The position numbers and the translations under genes were made by a program. A stretch of 53,263 nt of DNA, taken from the NCBI GenBank assembly GCA_024195585.1, contig SWBL01000349.1, forward strand, positions 1 to 53,263. The letters are read 5' to 3'. The stretch is from Aureobasidium sp. EXF-3400 (taxonomy: Eukaryota > Ascomycota > Dothideomycetes > Dothideales > Saccotheciaceae). Below the pieces are notes generated by a model, which searched no databases, was not told the origin of the DNA, and saw nothing but the letters and a program-made list of their open reading frames with translations. This document shows positions 51,360 to 53,263 of this stretch, one piece after another; position 1 is the stretch's first letter, and every line of letters starts with the position of its first letter.

Positions 51360-52350
51360 ATGGCACTTTCACCCAAATCACTGGCTGGTTCGGGCTATGT
51401 CATTCTCAATGTCCTGAAGGGCATGAACATTACTGGACTGCTGGCCATCATTGCCGCAAGCGTTCTCATGCTTATCAAGACCACGGCAGACTCAAATGTA
51501 AGCAATACTCATCATATCTCATAGACTTTGCTAACAGCCATCAGTTCTTCGTCTTCGAGGCCGCCATGAATGCTGTGGTAGCATCTATAGCCATAGTCCT
51601 GATCATCTCGGAAGTTGGACTCTTCAGTGGCTACTTCGCTCGCAACTGGCCCTCTCTCAGTGTGGATCATGGTTTTGTCAGCCTTGCTTCGGCAATGATT
51701 GTCCTTGCCGTGCACGTTCTGTCATGTCTCAACCAGTCTAGCAACAGCAAAGAACACCTGGGCATGGCATTCTGGCGTGTTGTGATCATGGCTGGTATCC
51801 TCAACCTTATTCTTGGAGTTCTCAATCTGATCGCAGTAAGTCTACCTATCATAAAGTTTAGGTCAACATGTGACTAACAGTTAGACAGAACTTCGTATTC
51901 CGCGACAACAGCCAGGGAATCACAGCACGTATGGTTCGCGCCAGAGGAGCTGAAGCTGCAGATGTGGCATACATCCAGCGAAGCAACACCTCAGCGAGCG
52001 TGGCCAAGTCGGTATCGTCTCGCAGTACAAGCGACAGCTCGCTCAGGCAATTCCGCGCCAATTCGAAGGAAGAGTACACCCTGCCTTCTTACCACAGTCC
52101 TTCGCCCGAACCTCAACAACACACACAGCCTCCAATCTCTCCTTCATTGTACTCTCGCGCTACCTGGTGTAGCAAGAAGAAGTTCTTCAGCCGCAAGAAG
52201 GAAAGCATGGGACCTCCACTCCCAGTCGTCATCTCAGCACCCTACAACTTCGAAGCACAATTCCCACCAACTATCGCAAGACCTGACTCAACTGTTCACC
52301 CTAGCCGCGACACTGAGAGCGAGACTCACAGATGGAAGGCAGAGCACTGA
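51360..52350 (+). CDS. Fungal four-helix membrane protein of unknown function (DUF7598-like)
   Basis: Three exons (51360-51497, 51545-51835, 51889-52350), 296 residues. The start MALSPKSLAGSGYVILNVLK and the later VSLASAMIVLAVHVLS and FWRVVIMAGILNLILGVLNL are typical of a Pezizomycotina family I believe is catalogued as DUF7598. Four membrane helices are seen at about 22-42, 52-72, 90-110 and 122-142. Then follows the conserved NFVFRDNSQGITARMVRARG and a Ser/Pro-rich disordered tail (SYHSPSPEPQQHTQPPISPS). Introns are 47 and 53 bp. The third exon acceptor could also be the AG at 51879-51880, but only 51888 gives the family sequence NFVFRDN. Function is unknown; location is probably the plasma or another endomembrane. 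Confidence 0.8.
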
Positions 52351-52914
52351 TCAGGCTGAAGGGAAGATCTGAGATCTGGTAAAAGGCCGACCGCCAATGT
52401 TTCGTATCGTCTCACATCTTTCATTACTTTCTATAATGCTACTACTCTCTTATCTCTACATGTTTCGTCCGAAGGTCACTTGCAATACTTGAGCCTGAGA
52501 TTGACGTACGTGTTTCGTGTCTACCGTGAGTGAATGTATGAGTGTGTCTGGCATGAGCAATGATTAGATGTTGGTCTTGTTAAAAGTGTAAGCTTTGTGA
52601 TGAAACCGGTCGGATGGAACACGTAGATCTGACAGGCTTCAAACACAAACTAGGCAGTCTCTACAAGGACGAAACAGGCAGCATGAGGGGCTGTTCGTGG
52701 AAGATTGAGTTGGGGTCTGGGACGGAAACATGTCGCGCGTGTGGGCACACGTGGTGGACGGGAACGGGAATCGGGATGAACAGGAGGAAACAAGGGCAGC
52801 TCTGCGAGGCCCGAGCTCAGGTTGGAATAATCTCTCCTGCTTGCGCTCTCCCACATAAACAGCATCCTAGCTAGCTAATCTACATCCCATCCGATTCTAT
52901 CCCCAAACTACACA
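52351..52914. other. Intergenic, VDAC promoter
   Basis: 564 bp. No motif is recognised; CT-rich leader just upstream of the first VDAC ATG. Confidence 0.4.
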
Positions 52915-53263
52915 ATGGCCGCCCCCGATTTCTCCGACATCAGCAAGCCCCTCGACGGTCGCATCGGCGTCCAGAGAGTCGTTGCCATGCCTCTCCCCGC
53001 CTACGGTGACCTGAGCAAGGCCGCCAACGACGTGAGTTGAGCCATTGATCCACCTACGAGAGCCACATGGACTGACAGACATGCGTCTAGCTTATCAACA
53101 AGGACTTCTACCACACACAGGCTGGCATGTCGCACCCCGCAGGTCTACCGCAAGAAAATTCCGGCTAACAGCGCGACCCAGCCAACCTTGAGGTCAAGCT
53201 CAAGGCTCCCAATGGCGCCAACGTCACCGTCAAGGGCAAGCAGGCCTTCGACGGTGCCACCAC
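52915..53263 (+). CDS. POR1: VDAC, mitochondrial outer-membrane porin (partial, runs off the window)
   Basis: Exons 52915-53031, 53091-53124 and 53182 to the window end. VDAC is a beta-barrel channel for metabolites in the outer mitochondrial membrane. The family start is MPLPAYGDLSKAANDLINKD-FYH, at the second ATG (52987), matching the known fungal porin N-terminal helix. A first ATG at 52915 adds 24 residues beginning MAAPDFSDISKP, itself similar to a porin start. The first intron (59 bp) is GT-AG. The second is best read as a 57-bp GC-AG intron (GCATGT donor, GGCTAAC branch), giving HTQAANLEVKLKAPNGANV; a GT option would leave a 39-bp intron and add seven non-family residues. The barrel continues beyond the window. 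Confidence 0.88.
53125..53181 (+). other. Probable GC-AG intron in the VDAC gene
   Basis: Donor GCATGT, branch GGCTAAC, acceptor CCCAG; 57 bp, like other introns here. Chosen because the spliced protein then matches fungal porins. Confidence 0.65.

Overview
This is a gene-dense nuclear segment of a filamentous ascomycete (Pezizomycotina; Dothideomycetes is my best guess from gene content, but I cannot prove it). The main evidence is about 45 short spliceosomal introns, mostly 45-71 bp, with GT..AG ends and branch points like CTGAC/CTAAC. Supporting evidence is the set of proteins typical of this group: class 1 DHODH, GPI-anchored Cys-rich protein, CYP505 fusion, Tudor-less SMN and Bud3-type RhoGEF. 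I resolve 25 protein genes, one possible extra small gene and one tRNA-Ser. Most open frames had to be joined across introns by hand. No transposon, CRISPR, virus or backbone PKS/NRPS gene is visible.

Layout. 0.1-6 kb: GET1 (ER insertion of tail-anchored proteins), a type I membrane protein, a GPI-anchored Cys-rich wall protein and a secreted lipase of the Candida antarctica lipase B family. 6.6-16.6 kb: an oxidative block with an epoxide hydrolase, a microsomal P450, a P450-reductase fusion of the P450foxy/CYP505 type, and a class 1 dihydroorotate dehydrogenase on the other strand. 17.5-19.1 kb: tRNA-Ser(AGA) and a Cys/His-rich hypothetical protein. 19.5-31 kb: a 1606-residue RhoGEF (Bud3-like), the cohesion factor DCC1, a hemerythrin-domain protein with a mitochondrial-type leader, and a SNF2 ATPase with a PHD region. 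31.4-42.4 kb: CHO2, UTP6, a BTB protein, TAF13 and asparagine synthetase. 43-53 kb: a UBA/zinc-finger/UBX protein, a VAP/Scs2 protein, NOP15, an SMN orthologue, a SERF/4F5 mini-protein, a four-helix membrane protein and the start of VDAC.

How they fit together. Most genes are ordinary housekeeping functions: ribosome and snRNP biogenesis (UTP6, NOP15, SMN), transcription and chromatin (TAF13, SNF2-PHD, DCC1), ER and lipid (GET1, CHO2, VAP), and amino acid supply (ASN). The only stretch that looks like a pathway is lipase, epoxide hydrolase, P450 and CYP505. It could release and then oxidise fatty acids, but no regulator or transporter is present, so this is a hypothesis.

The observations most worth a second look are: four RRGSK boxes in the RhoGEF, kept at protein level while their codons diverged; a duplicated in-frame N-terminus plus a probable GC-AG intron in VDAC; a GPI signal that exists only after splicing; 15-nt frame-neutral micro-exons in the epoxide hydrolase and SERF genes; and SUMO-interacting-motif-like elements on the SNF2-PHD protein.
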